DNA of 64,000 bases from an uncultured Mucispirillum sp. (GCA_944323205.1 CALURO010000005.1:62001-126000), one strand, 5' to 3'; shown: positions 53,246 through 63,215, numbered from the stretch's first letter. A program made the numbers and translations. Notes: generated by a model from the sequence alone, not told the origin.

Positions 53246-54368
53246 TGATATATTCTTTAATATATGCGCATAAATAAAACGAACCAGTGACTACAATAGT
53301 GCCTTTAAAATGATTTTCTGCATATTTCAATGCATCTATTGGTGATTTTATAAAGGTTATACTATTACTACTGTATTCATCTATGCTTCTAATATTATCA
53401 GGCAAAGTTGTAACAATAAGGTTAGGGGACACCTGTTTCAATACTGTAGCAGTATTTTCTATATTTCTGTCATTAGTTACTGTAAAAATGACTGCACTGA
53501 TATTCTGCTTTTTCCATGTTTCTTTAATTTTTAATATTCCCGGCATATTATGTGAGCCATCTAGTATAATATTTCCTATTTTTTCCATTCTACATGGAGG
53601 CAGTTTTAGTTTAGAGTTATATTTAAACTTATGATTTAAAAGATATGTATAAATATATGATGATGTAGTATAATTTTCATTATATGGATAAGGGTAGTCT
53701 TTATCATTTACTATCATATCTTTTTCTATAAACTTAATTTCGTTTTTAACTGTTTTTTTTATATATTCTAATACGAAAGATTTGTTATAGGCAAGCACTA
53801 GTATAGAGTTATCTCTTAAAATACCAAGTTTTTCATTTATTATACTATATATATTATTTCCAAGATATGCAGTATGGTCTTGTCCCATAGAAGTAATTAT
53901 ACAAAGTTTATTATTAATTAGATTAGTATTTGTAGCATCAAACCTGCCACCTAAACCTGTTTCTAAAATTGTAAAATCAGGTGATTTTGATGCGAAATAT
54001 AAAGCGGAGATAAAAAATACTGCTTCAAAATAAGAAAGATTGTTTTTTATTATTAAATCTTGATATTGAGTAAAGATATTATCCATATCATCATCAGAAA
54101 TATCTGATAGGTTATAAGAAATTCTCTCATTTATTTTTAAAATATGTGGTGAAGTAAAAAGGGCGGTTTTGTACCCTGATAACTGCAGCATCTGGTATAA
54201 AAAGTATGATGTAGACCCTTTACCATTAGTGCCTGCTATATGGATTATTCTGCCAAGATTTTTTTCACTAAACCCTGCTTCTTTTAAAGCATTATCAATA
54301 CGGCTTAATGATAAGTCTAGGTTTTTAAATTCAAATTTATCTGCATAATAAGATTCAAACTTATTCAA
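53223..54368 (-). CDS. folC: Folylpolyglutamate synthase / dihydrofolate synthase
   Basis: Adds glutamate to (dihydro)folate using ATP. 381 residues, shorter than the usual 410-430. The ATP loop is HIAGTNGKGSTSYFLYQML; SPHILKINERISYN is the folate-binding loop, and ETGLGGRFDATN and TSMGQDHTAYLGNNI follow. The C-terminal Mur-ligase-like domain (ILDGSHNMPG) is compact. It overlaps lptD at its 3' end by 23 bases. Confidence 0.9.
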   Translation of the reverse strand: MNKFESYYADKFEFKNLDLSLSRIDNALKEAGFSEKNLGRIIHIAGTNGKGSTSYFLYQMLQLSGYKTALFTSPHILKINERISYNLSDISDDDMDNIFTQYQDLIIKNNLSYFEAVFFISALYFASKSPDFTILETGLGGRFDATNTNLINNKLCIITSMGQDHTAYLGNNIYSIINEKLGILRDNSILVLAYNKSFVLEYIKKTVKNEIKFIEKDMIVNDKDYPYPYNENYTTSSYIYTYLLNHKFKYNSKLKLPPCRMEKIGNIILDGSHNMPGILKIKETWKKQNISAVIFTVTNDRNIENTATVLKQVSPNLIVTTLPDNIRSIDEYSSNSITFIKSPIDALKYAENHFKGTIVVTGSFYLCAYIKEYINGSRNEV

Positions 54369-54432
54369 TATTTATAAACCACCTTGATTAAATTGATTTT
54401 ATTTATACAGATAAACTTAATATTTTGCAAGC

Positions 54433-55011
54433 CTATAAATGAGAAATATCATAAATTCCTTGTTTTTCAAGTATTTTAAAGCATTCTGTTAAGACAATTG
54501 CAGTATTTACTGCATCAAATAATGCTCTATGCCTGTCACTTTCTGGAAGTGATACATTAATATTAAAATAATCAATTAAATTATCAAGTTTATAGGCAGG
54601 AAGTCCCGGCACAGCTTTTTTTGCAAGTTTAACTGTATCTATACTGTAAGGAAATGAAAGTTCTAGTGAACAGCAGGCAGCTTCATGTTCAATAAACCGC
54701 ATATCAAAATTAATATTATGTCCTACTATAATGCTTTTAGAAGCAAATGATAAAAATGATGGCAGTATTTCATGAATAAGTGGTTTATCCTGCACCATTT
54801 CATTTGATATTTTATGAATTTTATAAGCATTATAAGGTATTTCTATTTCTGGATTAATTAAGGCAGAAAATGTATCATTATAATCTATCTTATAATCGGG
54901 ATATATTTTTACTGCTGCTATTTCTACCATTTTTGCATATTTTGGGCTGTATCCAGTTGTCTCTGTATCTACAACAGTGTATGTTAACTTGCTAAAAGGT
55001 GTGTTTCTCAT
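54433..55011 (-). CDS. DEDDh 3'-5' exonuclease (DnaQ/DNA polymerase III epsilon-like)
   Basis: 192 residues. Exo I is VVDTETTGYSP (DxE), Exo II is IVGHNINFDMRFIEHEA (HN..FD), and Exo III is SDRHRALFDAVNTAIVL (HxxxxD with the DEDDh His). KIHKISNEMV is the usual intervening motif. The protein lacks polymerase-binding or helicase regions, so it may be either a stand-alone proofreading-type nuclease or an RNase T-like enzyme. It overlaps rsmA by 20 bases. Confidence 0.87.
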   Translation of the reverse strand: MRNTPFSKLTYTVVDTETTGYSPKYAKMVEIAAVKIYPDYKIDYNDTFSALINPEIEIPYNAYKIHKISNEMVQDKPLIHEILPSFLSFASKSIIVGHNINFDMRFIEHEAACCSLELSFPYSIDTVKLAKKAVPGLPAYKLDNLIDYFNINVSLPESDRHRALFDAVNTAIVLTECFKILEKQGIYDISHL

Positions 55012-55810
55012 AAATTATATTAAATAACTCCTTAAATTTTTCAAGAGTAAGTTCTTCTGCTCTTGAAGTATTAATAAGACCAGCCTGCGACAATAGACTG
55101 CTTATATCATCAATATCCTGTAGATTATTTTTTAAAGTTTTTCTTTTCTGCCTGAAAGCATACCTCAGAAATTTAAAAAACTGCTGTTCTTTTTCATCTT
55201 GAAAAGCTCTTTCTTTTTTAGGAATAAACTTTAAAACTGTGCTTATTACATTTGCATTAGGCCAAAAGTTTGCACCGCTGATATCTTTCACTTTTATTGT
55301 ATCAAAAATGTAGCTTGTAAACACAGAAAGGGAAGAATATGCTTTTGAGTTAGGTTTTGCAATAATTCTGTCTGCAACTTCTTTTTGAAACATAAATACC
55401 ATATTTTTAATATTTTTTCTCATAGCTGCTTTTTCAAATATTTTAACGGATACATTATATGGCAGGTTGCCAATAATGATTACAGGTTTTCCTTCAAATA
55501 TTTTATCATAATCAGCATTTGATGCATCTTGATTAATAATAGTTAAGTTTTTATAAAAAAACAGGTATCTGTTTAAAAATTCCATAAGCTCTGTATCTAT
55601 TTCTAAAGCGATGGCTGATGCTTTTGTTTCAGCAATCAACTGAGTTAATACACCACAGCCTGGCCCTATTTCAATAACATTATCATTTTCTGTAATATCT
55701 GCAGCTTCTATTATTTTATCAAGCATAGATTTATTTGTTAAAAAATGCTGACCAAATTTTTTCTTTGTAAAACCATCTTCATTTTTAAATGCTTCTAACA
55801 GACTTATCAT
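54992..55810 (-). CDS. rsmA: 16S rRNA (adenine1518/1519-N6)-dimethyltransferase RsmA
   Basis: Dimethylates two adenines in helix 45 of 16S rRNA (KsgA). 272 residues. FGQHFLTNKSMLDKI opens the protein, EIGPGCGVLTQLIAE is the SAM-binding loop, ALEIDTELM follows, and IIGNLPYNVSVKIFEK supplies the N-L-P-Y catalytic motif. The C-terminal FRQKRKTLKNNL segment is typical. It overlaps pdxA by 26 bases, a frequent pdxA-ksgA pairing. Confidence 0.94.
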   Translation of the reverse strand: MISLLEAFKNEDGFTKKKFGQHFLTNKSMLDKIIEAADITENDNVIEIGPGCGVLTQLIAETKASAIALEIDTELMEFLNRYLFFYKNLTIINQDASNADYDKIFEGKPVIIIGNLPYNVSVKIFEKAAMRKNIKNMVFMFQKEVADRIIAKPNSKAYSSLSVFTSYIFDTIKVKDISGANFWPNANVISTVLKFIPKKERAFQDEKEQQFFKFLRYAFRQKRKTLKNNLQDIDDISSLLSQAGLINTSRAEELTLEKFKELFNIIYEKHTF

Positions 55811-56744
55811 ATTCTACCATCATTTTTGCCATATTTACGGCTTTAATCAAACTTGAATAAGAACATATTCCTTTTCCTGCAATATCAAAAGCTGTCCCAT
55901 GGTCAACAGATGTTCTAATAAAGGGCAGGTTAAGGGTAATATTTACAGCTTCACCAAAGGCGTCCATTTTAACAGGTATCATTCCCTGGTCGTGATACAT
56001 TGCTATAATAAAATCCCAGTCTTTTGCTTTTGTATATATAGTATCTGCAGGAAATGGACCATACACATTAATATCTTTTTTTCTAGCTTTTTCTATGGCA
56101 GGTGATATGATAGTCTGCTCTTCATAACCTAATGCACCATTATCTCCAGCATGAGGGTTTAAACCGCAGACAGCAATTTTAGGTGATAATGTACCAAAAT
56201 ATCTGCCTGCATTATGTGCACTTTCTATTGCATTAATTACAGTGTTTTCATCTAAATGGGCTGAAACATCTTTTAATGGATAATGTGTTGTAGCGAGAAT
56301 AGTTTTTACATATCTTCCTGCAAGCATCATAGATTGATTATTTATATTAGAAATATAACCTAAATATTCAGTATGTCCCGGAAAATTATATCCTGCATCT
56401 TTTATAGATTTTTTATTAATAGGGCATGTTATAACTGCATCAAAATTACCATTTAAAGCACCATGTACTGCCATATCAATATAAGAAACAGCAGCTTTGC
56501 CACATTCTGCACTTATTTTGCCATATTCATATTTAAATATATTATTATCAGGCTCCAGCACTGTTAAATGGCGGGGAATATCTTGTTTTAATATATTTTT
56601 ATATGTATTTTCTACAATCCATTTATGACCTATTAATGCAATATCATATTTTTTACTTTCATCATCTAAGAAAAATTTGCATACTTCTTCATATCCAATC
56701 CCAGCAGGGTCGCCTGCTGTAATTACAAGGGAAAATTTTTGCAT
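55785..56744 (-). CDS. pdxA: 4-hydroxythreonine-4-phosphate dehydrogenase PdxA
   Basis: NAD-dependent step of the DXP-dependent pyridoxal phosphate pathway. 319 residues. ITAGDPAGIGYEE is the opening motif. FPGHTEYLG and ALNPHAGDNGALG-like GLNPHAGDNGALGYEE are metal-binding segments. GPFPADTIYTKAK, AMYHDQGMIPVKMDAF and RTSVDHGTAFDIAGKG complete the family signature. First gene of the pdxA-rsmA-exonuclease-folC-lptD minus-strand run. It diverges from the FAD/Fe-S dehydrogenase across a spacer with a 22-base palindrome. Confidence 0.94.
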   Translation of the reverse strand: MQKFSLVITAGDPAGIGYEEVCKFFLDDESKKYDIALIGHKWIVENTYKNILKQDIPRHLTVLEPDNNIFKYEYGKISAECGKAAVSYIDMAVHGALNGNFDAVITCPINKKSIKDAGYNFPGHTEYLGYISNINNQSMMLAGRYVKTILATTHYPLKDVSAHLDENTVINAIESAHNAGRYFGTLSPKIAVCGLNPHAGDNGALGYEEQTIISPAIEKARKKDINVYGPFPADTIYTKAKDWDFIIAMYHDQGMIPVKMDAFGEAVNITLNLPFIRTSVDHGTAFDIAGKGICSYSSLIKAVNMAKMMVEYDKSVRSI

Positions 56745-56816
56745 ATACTACCTTTACTTTTATTATTTAGTCATATTTATATTATGAAATATCTATATAA
56801 ATCAAGTATAAAATTA

Positions 56817-56838
56817 TTTACAAAATATATTTTGTAAA
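56817..56838. promoter_or_regulatory. 22-base perfect palindrome between pdxA and the FAD/Fe-S dehydrogenase gene
   Basis: TTTACAAAATA followed directly by its exact reverse complement TATTTTGTAAA. It lies 73 bases from pdxA and 84 from the dehydrogenase start, in the only divergent spacer of this part of the window, and is a candidate operator for either gene. Not a known consensus that can be named. Confidence 0.45.
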
Positions 56839-56921
56839 ATATAAAAATTATACTGTAAATTTATATTAAAATTTGATATAATAAAAAAAGTGATGTGCTG
56901 AATGATTTATATGAGGAATGT

Positions 56922-59762
56922 ATGAGTAATTCAAATGAAAATATTTTTGATGAATTAAAGAATAAAATTACAGGTGATATTTATACTGATAAAATAAGAA
57001 GATATATGCATTCTACTGACGGCAGTATTTTTAGAGTAGAACCTGCATGTGTAGTTTATCCGAAATCCACTGATGATGTAATTGAGATAGTGAAATTTGC
57101 AAATCAATATCAGCTTTCTATTCACAGCCGTGGTGCTGGTTCTGGTTTATGCGGTGCAGCTATAGGCAGAGGGGTAGTTATTGATTTCTGTAAATATATG
57201 AATAATTTTATAGGCTATGAAAAAATAAGCGATACAGAAGGCACTTTTACATGCGAGCCGGGATATAGGTATGGTGAATTAGAATCATTTTTGAAAGGCA
57301 GCTCAATGTGGTTTCCTGCTGCTCCATCAAGTGGTGAATATGCAACATTTGGTGGAATGTATGGTACAAATGCAGGGGGTGGATATTCTGTTAAGTATGG
57401 TAATGTGTCAGATTATATAGTTGACGCAGAGATTGTTTTTCATGATGGTCATGTAGATACTTTATCAAATATTGCACATACTGATATAAATAAATTAAAC
57501 CCAGAATTAAAGGAACTTTATAATGTTTTAAATAATAATCAGCAGATTATAAACAACTCATATCCACCTATTAAATGTAATGTAAGCGGCTATGATTTAA
57601 AAGATGCAGTACACAATAATTCATTAAAACTTCATAAGTTATTTGGCGGTTCAGAAGGTACATTAGGTGTTATTACTAAACTTACTTTCAGAGTAATACG
57701 CAAAAAACCGTATAATGCACTTGTTATTGCATATTTTGATAATAAAACAAACAGCTCAAAAGCTGCTCAGATTGGGTTACAGTTTGAACCTGCTGGTATT
57801 GAGATAATGGATAAATCTCTTTTAAATTTAGCAGTTACTCATGAACCATCATTAGAAGGTAAGCTGCCAACAGATGTTGATAATGTATTAATGTTTGAAT
57901 TTGAAGGGGAAAGTGTAGAAGAAGTGAGTAAATACTGCCATGATACAGTAAAAGAAATAACTGATAAAAAATATGCAGCTCAGGCATTTACTGCAGTTAG
58001 TGAAGAGGAAAAAGCAAGCTACTGGGCAGTAAGAAAAGCTGCAGTGCCTATATTATATTTATTAAAAGGTAAAAAGAAAATTCTTGCATTAGTAGAAGAT
58101 GCAGCAGTTCCAACAGATAAACTTGTTGAATATTTTGATGGACTTTATGAAATATTTAACAAACATAAAGTAGAGTTTGTAAGCTACGGTCATATTGCAA
58201 AAGGACTTTTACATAACAGACCGTTACTTGATTTAAAAGACCCTTATGATATCGGCCTTTTAAAAGTATTAGCAGATGAAGTGTTTGAACTTGTACATAG
58301 GTTAAATGGCACTATATCTGGAGAACATGGAGATGGCAGGATTCGTTCATGTTATATTAATCAGCAGTATAATACAGAACTTTATTCCTTATTTTTAAGG
58401 GTAAAATCTATATTAGATCCAGACGGATTATTTAACCCTGAAATAAAAGTTACAAGCGACCCTGCTCAAATGACTAAACATTTAAGATATGGAGCAGATT
58501 ATGGTGCTAGTGATAAAGCATTAAATAAACAGCTTGTATGGGAAGAAGATTTTATTTTAGAAGCAGAAAAATGCCATGGCTGCTCAAAATGTACAACAGT
58601 TACTAATGCTACTAGAATGTGTCCTGTTTATAAGGCTTTAAGAGATGAAGCTGCAGCACCAAAAGCAAAAGCAAATATTTTAAGAGGTCTTTTAAGTAAT
58701 GTAATAGATTCAGAGGCTATGTATCAGGAAGCATTCCAGCATGTAATAAATCACTGTGTAAATTGTGGAAGCTGCTCAAAAGAATGTCCTTCAAAAGTAA
58801 ATATACCAAAACTTGCATTAGAAGCAAAATCAAGGTATGCTGAAAAATTTGGTGTTTCAATAGATGCAAAATTAGTTGCTAATTTTGAAATGGCAGGAAG
58901 AATGACTCATAAATTAAGCCCTGTAGTTTCTGCATTAATGGCTCCAAAATTTATGCGTAACATACTTAAACTTACAACAGGTCTTTCAAGTAACAGAAAA
59001 TTTGTTAAGTTTGCATCTAAATCATTATATGAAAGAATAAACCAGACAGAAGGTAATGGTGAAAAAGTTGTAATGTATTTTGCTGGCTGCTATGCATCTT
59101 ATATTAAACCAGAAATTGGAGAAAGTGCTATTAATGTTCTTAAAAAATTAGGGTATAAAGTGGTAACACCTATTCAGCACTGCTGCGGTATTCCCCATTT
59201 ATCAAAAGGACTTGCAAAAGATGCACGCAGTCAAATCAAAAAGAATTTAAAAGAGTGGGGCAGCTTAATAGACCAGGTTGATTATATAGTATCTGCATGT
59301 TCAAGCTGTACATTATCTTTAACAAAAGAATGGCTTTATTACCAAAATGATGAAATCACTCAAAAAATTAGAGATAAAACTATATTTATTATGGATTTAG
59401 TAGAAAAATATATAGATGAAGTTGAAGTTGTAGAAAATAACATAAACCTTGGTTATCATATACCATGCCATATGAAACTGTTAAAAAATCCTGCAAGCAC
59501 TCAGAATGTTTTGAAAAAACTAAGTGGTGTTAAAGTAGATGATTTAAAAAGCGGATGCTGTGGTATGGCAGGAAGCTGGGGAATGTCTGCAAAAAATTAT
59601 AATTTATCTGTAAAAATAGGTCAGCCTATGATAGATAAATTAATGGCTTCACCATGCACTGCAGGTATTACAGAATGTCCAACATGTTCTATGCAGATGG
59701 AGCATTTAAGCAGTAAGGAAGTAATGCATCCTATTGAGGTAGTAGATAAATGTATAAAATAA
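56922..59762 (+). CDS. FAD-binding and Fe-S oxidoreductase (D-lactate/glycolate dehydrogenase type)
   Basis: 946 residues from ATG 56922, which has GAGGA 5 bases upstream; GTG 56895 is less likely. The N-terminal GlcD-like FAD domain contains AACVVYPKST-like PACVVYPKSTDDV, RGAGSGLCGAAIGRGVVIDF and GGMYGTNAGGGYSVKYG. A C-terminal FAD-linked oxidase domain ends GTISGEHGDGRIRS. A two-cluster ferredoxin region (CHGCSKCTTVTNATRMCP; CVNCGSCSKECPSKV) and two CCG domains (YFAGCYASYI; HIPCHMKLL, CCGMAGSWG) follow. Such fusions oxidise D-2-hydroxyacids and feed electrons to quinone or an ETF; substrate not determined. Confidence 0.9.
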   Translation: MSNSNENIFDELKNKITGDIYTDKIRRYMHSTDGSIFRVEPACVVYPKSTDDVIEIVKFANQYQLSIHSRGAGSGLCGAAIGRGVVIDFCKYMNNFIGYEKISDTEGTFTCEPGYRYGELESFLKGSSMWFPAAPSSGEYATFGGMYGTNAGGGYSVKYGNVSDYIVDAEIVFHDGHVDTLSNIAHTDINKLNPELKELYNVLNNNQQIINNSYPPIKCNVSGYDLKDAVHNNSLKLHKLFGGSEGTLGVITKLTFRVIRKKPYNALVIAYFDNKTNSSKAAQIGLQFEPAGIEIMDKSLLNLAVTHEPSLEGKLPTDVDNVLMFEFEGESVEEVSKYCHDTVKEITDKKYAAQAFTAVSEEEKASYWAVRKAAVPILYLLKGKKKILALVEDAAVPTDKLVEYFDGLYEIFNKHKVEFVSYGHIAKGLLHNRPLLDLKDPYDIGLLKVLADEVFELVHRLNGTISGEHGDGRIRSCYINQQYNTELYSLFLRVKSILDPDGLFNPEIKVTSDPAQMTKHLRYGADYGASDKALNKQLVWEEDFILEAEKCHGCSKCTTVTNATRMCPVYKALRDEAAAPKAKANILRGLLSNVIDSEAMYQEAFQHVINHCVNCGSCSKECPSKVNIPKLALEAKSRYAEKFGVSIDAKLVANFEMAGRMTHKLSPVVSALMAPKFMRNILKLTTGLSSNRKFVKFASKSLYERINQTEGNGEKVVMYFAGCYASYIKPEIGESAINVLKKLGYKVVTPIQHCCGIPHLSKGLAKDARSQIKKNLKEWGSLIDQVDYIVSACSSCTLSLTKEWLYYQNDEITQKIRDKTIFIMDLVEKYIDEVEVVENNINLGYHIPCHMKLLKNPASTQNVLKKLSGVKVDDLKSGCCGMAGSWGMSAKNYNLSVKIGQPMIDKLMASPCTAGITECPTCSMQMEHLSSKEVMHPIEVVDKCIK

Positions 59763-61048
59763 TATTTACTGTTTTTTCTATATTGCTTTTTGCTTTTAAT
59801 GGCTATAGTGCTGATAATAAAAGTAAAAGTAATGTTGATAACAAAAAATCAGAAATAGAAGATAAAGCTCCGGATATGAGTTTTAATGATGATTATTTTG
59901 TTGGTTTAAAAGCATACGATGATGGGCTGTATGATGTGGCAGAATCATGCCTTTCTAACTATTTAAGCCATGAAAATAAGTCTGAAAAAGCTGGGTTTGC
60001 AACATATCTTTTATATCAGGTATATATGGCTCAAAATAATTATAAAGCTGCCCAGTATACCTTTAATCAACTTGCAAACTTTAAAGATAGCAGGTTTAAT
60101 AAGCAAAAAATGCTTAAAGACCAAATGTTTATAGAAGCAAAATTAAACTGTGATGGAGCAAAAAATCTGCTTTTAACAAGTCCTAAAAATGAATATCTTG
60201 AAGTATATGCAAAAAGCTCATGTATAGTTGATAAGGATATTACAAGTCTTCTAAGTAAAATAGATGTATCTTCAGAAACATTATATACTGTTTTAGAAAG
60301 AGTACAGAAAGATAAAGAGCTTGTATTTTCTACATATGATAACTTAAAGCCAGAAAAACGCACTCCTAAACTTATGAACTTTTATGGTAAATACTTCTAT
60401 TCAAATAATATGAAATCTGAGTTTTATGCTCTTTATAAAATATATCAGGACAGCGAACTTGCGTCGTTTGTGCTTGATGATACATGGAAAAGCGGTGATT
60501 ACAAAAAATATATATCATCGTTTAAAAAAGAAGTAAAAAATGACTATAAACTTGATAAAGTAGTATACTGCAGAATGATAGAAGCATCTAATAAAGAAAT
60601 GGTTAATTTTGACTGTGATTTAGTAGATAAATGCTTAGGTACAAAAAGCCCTGATTTTAATAAAACAAAATTAGCATGTTATATGAGAAAAGAAGATAAA
60701 GAAAAAATATCATGGTTTATAGGCACATTAACTGTGCAGGATACTTTAAAACTTTGCGAATATGGGAAATATATTATAGGCAAAAGATTATATAATATTA
60801 AGTTTTTAAATAAGTTTGAAAAATGTCCAGATAAAGCATCAATGTATGAATCACTGCTTAAATTTAAAGATTATAATGCAGTAATCAAACTAGGCGGCAG
60901 TGGAAGTAATCAGCTGGATATAGCTTATATGGCAATAGCTTATTATTATCTTGGTAATAATACCCAGTATAATAATTATTTAGGTAAACTTACAGATGTA
61001 GATTTATCTGGTATGGTAAAAAGGACTGTAAGTAGAGGTAGCTTATAA
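59750..61048 (+). CDS. Secreted hypothetical protein with TPR-like N-terminal region
   Basis: 432 residues with a signal peptide (MYKIIFTVFSILLFAFNGYSA), then a charged linker and helical repeats (YFVGLKAYDDGLYDVAESCLSNYL; ATYLLYQVYMAQNNYKAAQYTFNQL) that look like TPRs of outer-membrane lipoprotein or periplasmic scaffold type. It is Lys- and Cys-containing with no enzyme motif. The start overlaps the dehydrogenase end by 13 bases, and its stop overlaps the next gene by one, so it lies in one operon with the following TPR protein and hldE. Confidence 0.7.
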   Translation: MYKIIFTVFSILLFAFNGYSADNKSKSNVDNKKSEIEDKAPDMSFNDDYFVGLKAYDDGLYDVAESCLSNYLSHENKSEKAGFATYLLYQVYMAQNNYKAAQYTFNQLANFKDSRFNKQKMLKDQMFIEAKLNCDGAKNLLLTSPKNEYLEVYAKSSCIVDKDITSLLSKIDVSSETLYTVLERVQKDKELVFSTYDNLKPEKRTPKLMNFYGKYFYSNNMKSEFYALYKIYQDSELASFVLDDTWKSGDYKKYISSFKKEVKNDYKLDKVVYCRMIEASNKEMVNFDCDLVDKCLGTKSPDFNKTKLACYMRKEDKEKISWFIGTLTVQDTLKLCEYGKYIIGKRLYNIKFLNKFEKCPDKASMYESLLKFKDYNAVIKLGGSGSNQLDIAYMAIAYYYLGNNTQYNNYLGKLTDVDLSGMVKRTVSRGSL

Positions 61049-61791
61049 TGTGGAAAGTAGCTGTTGGAGTTATACTTATAGTTGGCGGTATAGCATTTAG
61101 CGGGTATAAATATTTTACTGGTGAAGAAAATAAACTTTATGAACAGGCAAAAAAGCTTGAAGCAGAAGGTAAAATATATGAAGCTCATGATACTATACTA
61201 AAGGCCTTAGAGTTAAACCCTGCTAACAGAAAAATTATTGCTTATAAATCAAAACTTTTTGCAGTAGTAGACAGCGATACTAAGTTAAAGAATGCTGTTT
61301 CATACAGAAATGATGCAGTTCGTGCAATGGATAGAGGCGACTATGTAGATGCTGCAGAAAAGCTTGATAAAGCTAATACATTAGTATATGAAATATTCCC
61401 ATCATCACCAGTTTATAAAAAGGCGGAAGAGCTGCAGGCTCAGATATTAAAAGATACAGAAAGACTAAAAAGAGAACTGCCTGAAAGATACTATAACAAA
61501 GCAAAAGAACTTGCCAATAATGGAGAATATGAAAGAGCTTATAATGCTTTGCTGTATATTAAACAGCCTGATAATAAAATTATAGAATTAATGGACCAGC
61601 TTGCTTATCAGATAGGTAATGATAAAATGACAGAAATAGAAAAAGATAGTAATCCTACAGCATTTTTAATAAGAGATGCTATAAGCTGGTACAATCAAGT
61701 AAGCAGTAATTCACCTAATAAAATAGACGCAAAAATTAGAGCTGCAAATTTAAATAAAAAATTACAGGAAGTAGAAAAGAAAAATGAATAA
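61048..61791 (+). CDS. Membrane-anchored TPR-like hypothetical protein
   Basis: 247 residues. One N-terminal membrane segment (WKVAVGVILIVGGIAFSGYKYF) is followed by TPR-like helices: LYEQAKKLEAEGKIYEAHDTIL with ALELNPANRK, and RAMDRGDYVDAAEKLDKAN, then KAKELANNGEYERAYNALL. No specific family. It is probably anchored in the inner membrane with its repeats in the periplasm or cytoplasm. It overlaps hldE by 8 bases, so it may be linked to envelope assembly, but that is inference from position. Confidence 0.72.
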   Translation: MWKVAVGVILIVGGIAFSGYKYFTGEENKLYEQAKKLEAEGKIYEAHDTILKALELNPANRKIIAYKSKLFAVVDSDTKLKNAVSYRNDAVRAMDRGDYVDAAEKLDKANTLVYEIFPSSPVYKKAEELQAQILKDTERLKRELPERYYNKAKELANNGEYERAYNALLYIKQPDNKIIELMDQLAYQIGNDKMTEIEKDSNPTAFLIRDAISWYNQVSSNSPNKIDAKIRAANLNKKLQEVEKKNE

Positions 61792-63205
61792 ATTATTATC
61801 AGATTTAGATTTTAATAAGGTACATGTGCTAATAGCCGGTGATATGATGCTTGACAGATATTACTATGGCAGTGTTTCAAGAATATCGCCAGAAGCACCT
61901 GTTCCTGTTATAAATGTTAAATCAGAAATTTATACTCTTGGCGGTGCTGGTAATGTTGTAAATAACATAAAAGGGCTTACAGCAGACTGCACTATTATAG
62001 GGGCAGGTAAAAAAGATGATGAAGCTGGCAGACTTTTAAATAATTTATTCAATAATATTCAGGCTAAGTCATTTTTTATTGATGCAGATATGCCAACTAT
62101 TTCTAAACTAAGAATAGTAGGTGGAAAACAGCAGATTGCAAGGCTTGATTTTGAGGATATTCACCCATTCAGCCATGAAGTAAATAGTAAGATAAAGGCT
62201 TTATATGAAAGCGAGCTTGAAAAACATAATATAGTTATTATTTCAGACTATGGTAAGGGAGTATGTTCTAATGAAATATGTTCTTTTATTATAGAAAAGG
62301 CTAATAGTCAAAATAAAAAAGTATTAGTTGACCCAAAAGGCAGCAACTGGGATAAATACAGCAGTGCATATCTTGTTACTCCAAATATAAAAGAATTAAG
62401 TGAAGTATGCGGCTGCGAAATAGAAAATGAAGATGAGCATGTTATAAAATACGGCTCAATGATTAGAGAAAAATATAATCTTGCATATCTTATTGTTACA
62501 AGAAGTGAAAAAGGTATTACAATTATAGGAAAAGACCATATAAAAACTATTCCAACTCAGGCAATGGAAGTTTTTGATGTTTCCGGTGCTGGCGATACTG
62601 TTATATCAAGTATAGCAGTATTTTTAGGATTAAATTTAAATATTGATGATGCTGTATATCTTGCAAATGCAGCAGCAGGTGTTGTTGTTGGAAAACTTGG
62701 TACCGCACCTATTACTTTATCAGAACTTCATTATTCATTAAACGGTTTTAGAAGCTCTAAAGTTGTGTCCTGCAATCATATTGCAGATATTATTAAAAGA
62801 GAAAAATCATTTAATAAAAAAATAGTTTTTACTAACGGCTGTTTTGATATTCTACACAGAGGCCATGTAACTTATTTAAAACATGCGAAAACTCTTGGTG
62901 ATATACTTGTTTTAGGTTTAAATAGTGATGATTCTGTCAGAAGGTTAAAAGGTAGTGATAGACCAGTAAATAATGAGCAGGACAGGGCAGTAGTTTTAGA
63001 AGCATTAGAATGTATTGATTATATTGTTATTTTTGAAGAAAATACACCACTTAATTTAATAAAAAATATTATGCCAGATATATTAGTTAAAGGCGGCGAT
63101 TATAAAGCAGAAGATGTTGTTGGTAAAGAGTATGCAGGAAGAGTTGAAATCATAGATTTTATTGAAGGATATTCTACAACTTCAACTATTAATAAATTAA
63201 AATAG
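61784..63205 (+). CDS. hldE: Bifunctional D-beta-heptose 7-phosphate kinase / D-beta-heptose 1-phosphate adenylyltransferase HldE
   Basis: Supplies ADP-heptose for the LPS inner core. 473 residues. The N-terminal ribokinase-like domain (VLIAGDMMLDRYYYG, YTLGGAGNVVNNI, and the catalytic DVSGAGDTVISSIAVF) is followed by a C-terminal nucleotidyltransferase (FTNGCFDILHRGHVTYLKHA, LGLNSDDSVRRLKG, GRVEIIDFIEGYSTTSTI). Length and order match fused RfaE/HldE. It is followed after 10 bases by hldD, giving kinase, transferase and epimerase together. gmhA and gmhB are not in the window. Confidence 0.95.
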   Translation: MNKLLSDLDFNKVHVLIAGDMMLDRYYYGSVSRISPEAPVPVINVKSEIYTLGGAGNVVNNIKGLTADCTIIGAGKKDDEAGRLLNNLFNNIQAKSFFIDADMPTISKLRIVGGKQQIARLDFEDIHPFSHEVNSKIKALYESELEKHNIVIISDYGKGVCSNEICSFIIEKANSQNKKVLVDPKGSNWDKYSSAYLVTPNIKELSEVCGCEIENEDEHVIKYGSMIREKYNLAYLIVTRSEKGITIIGKDHIKTIPTQAMEVFDVSGAGDTVISSIAVFLGLNLNIDDAVYLANAAAGVVVGKLGTAPITLSELHYSLNGFRSSKVVSCNHIADIIKREKSFNKKIVFTNGCFDILHRGHVTYLKHAKTLGDILVLGLNSDDSVRRLKGSDRPVNNEQDRAVVLEALECIDYIVIFEENTPLNLIKNIMPDILVKGGDYKAEDVVGKEYAGRVEIIDFIEGYSTTSTINKLK

Positions 63206-63215
63206 GAGCATTAAT

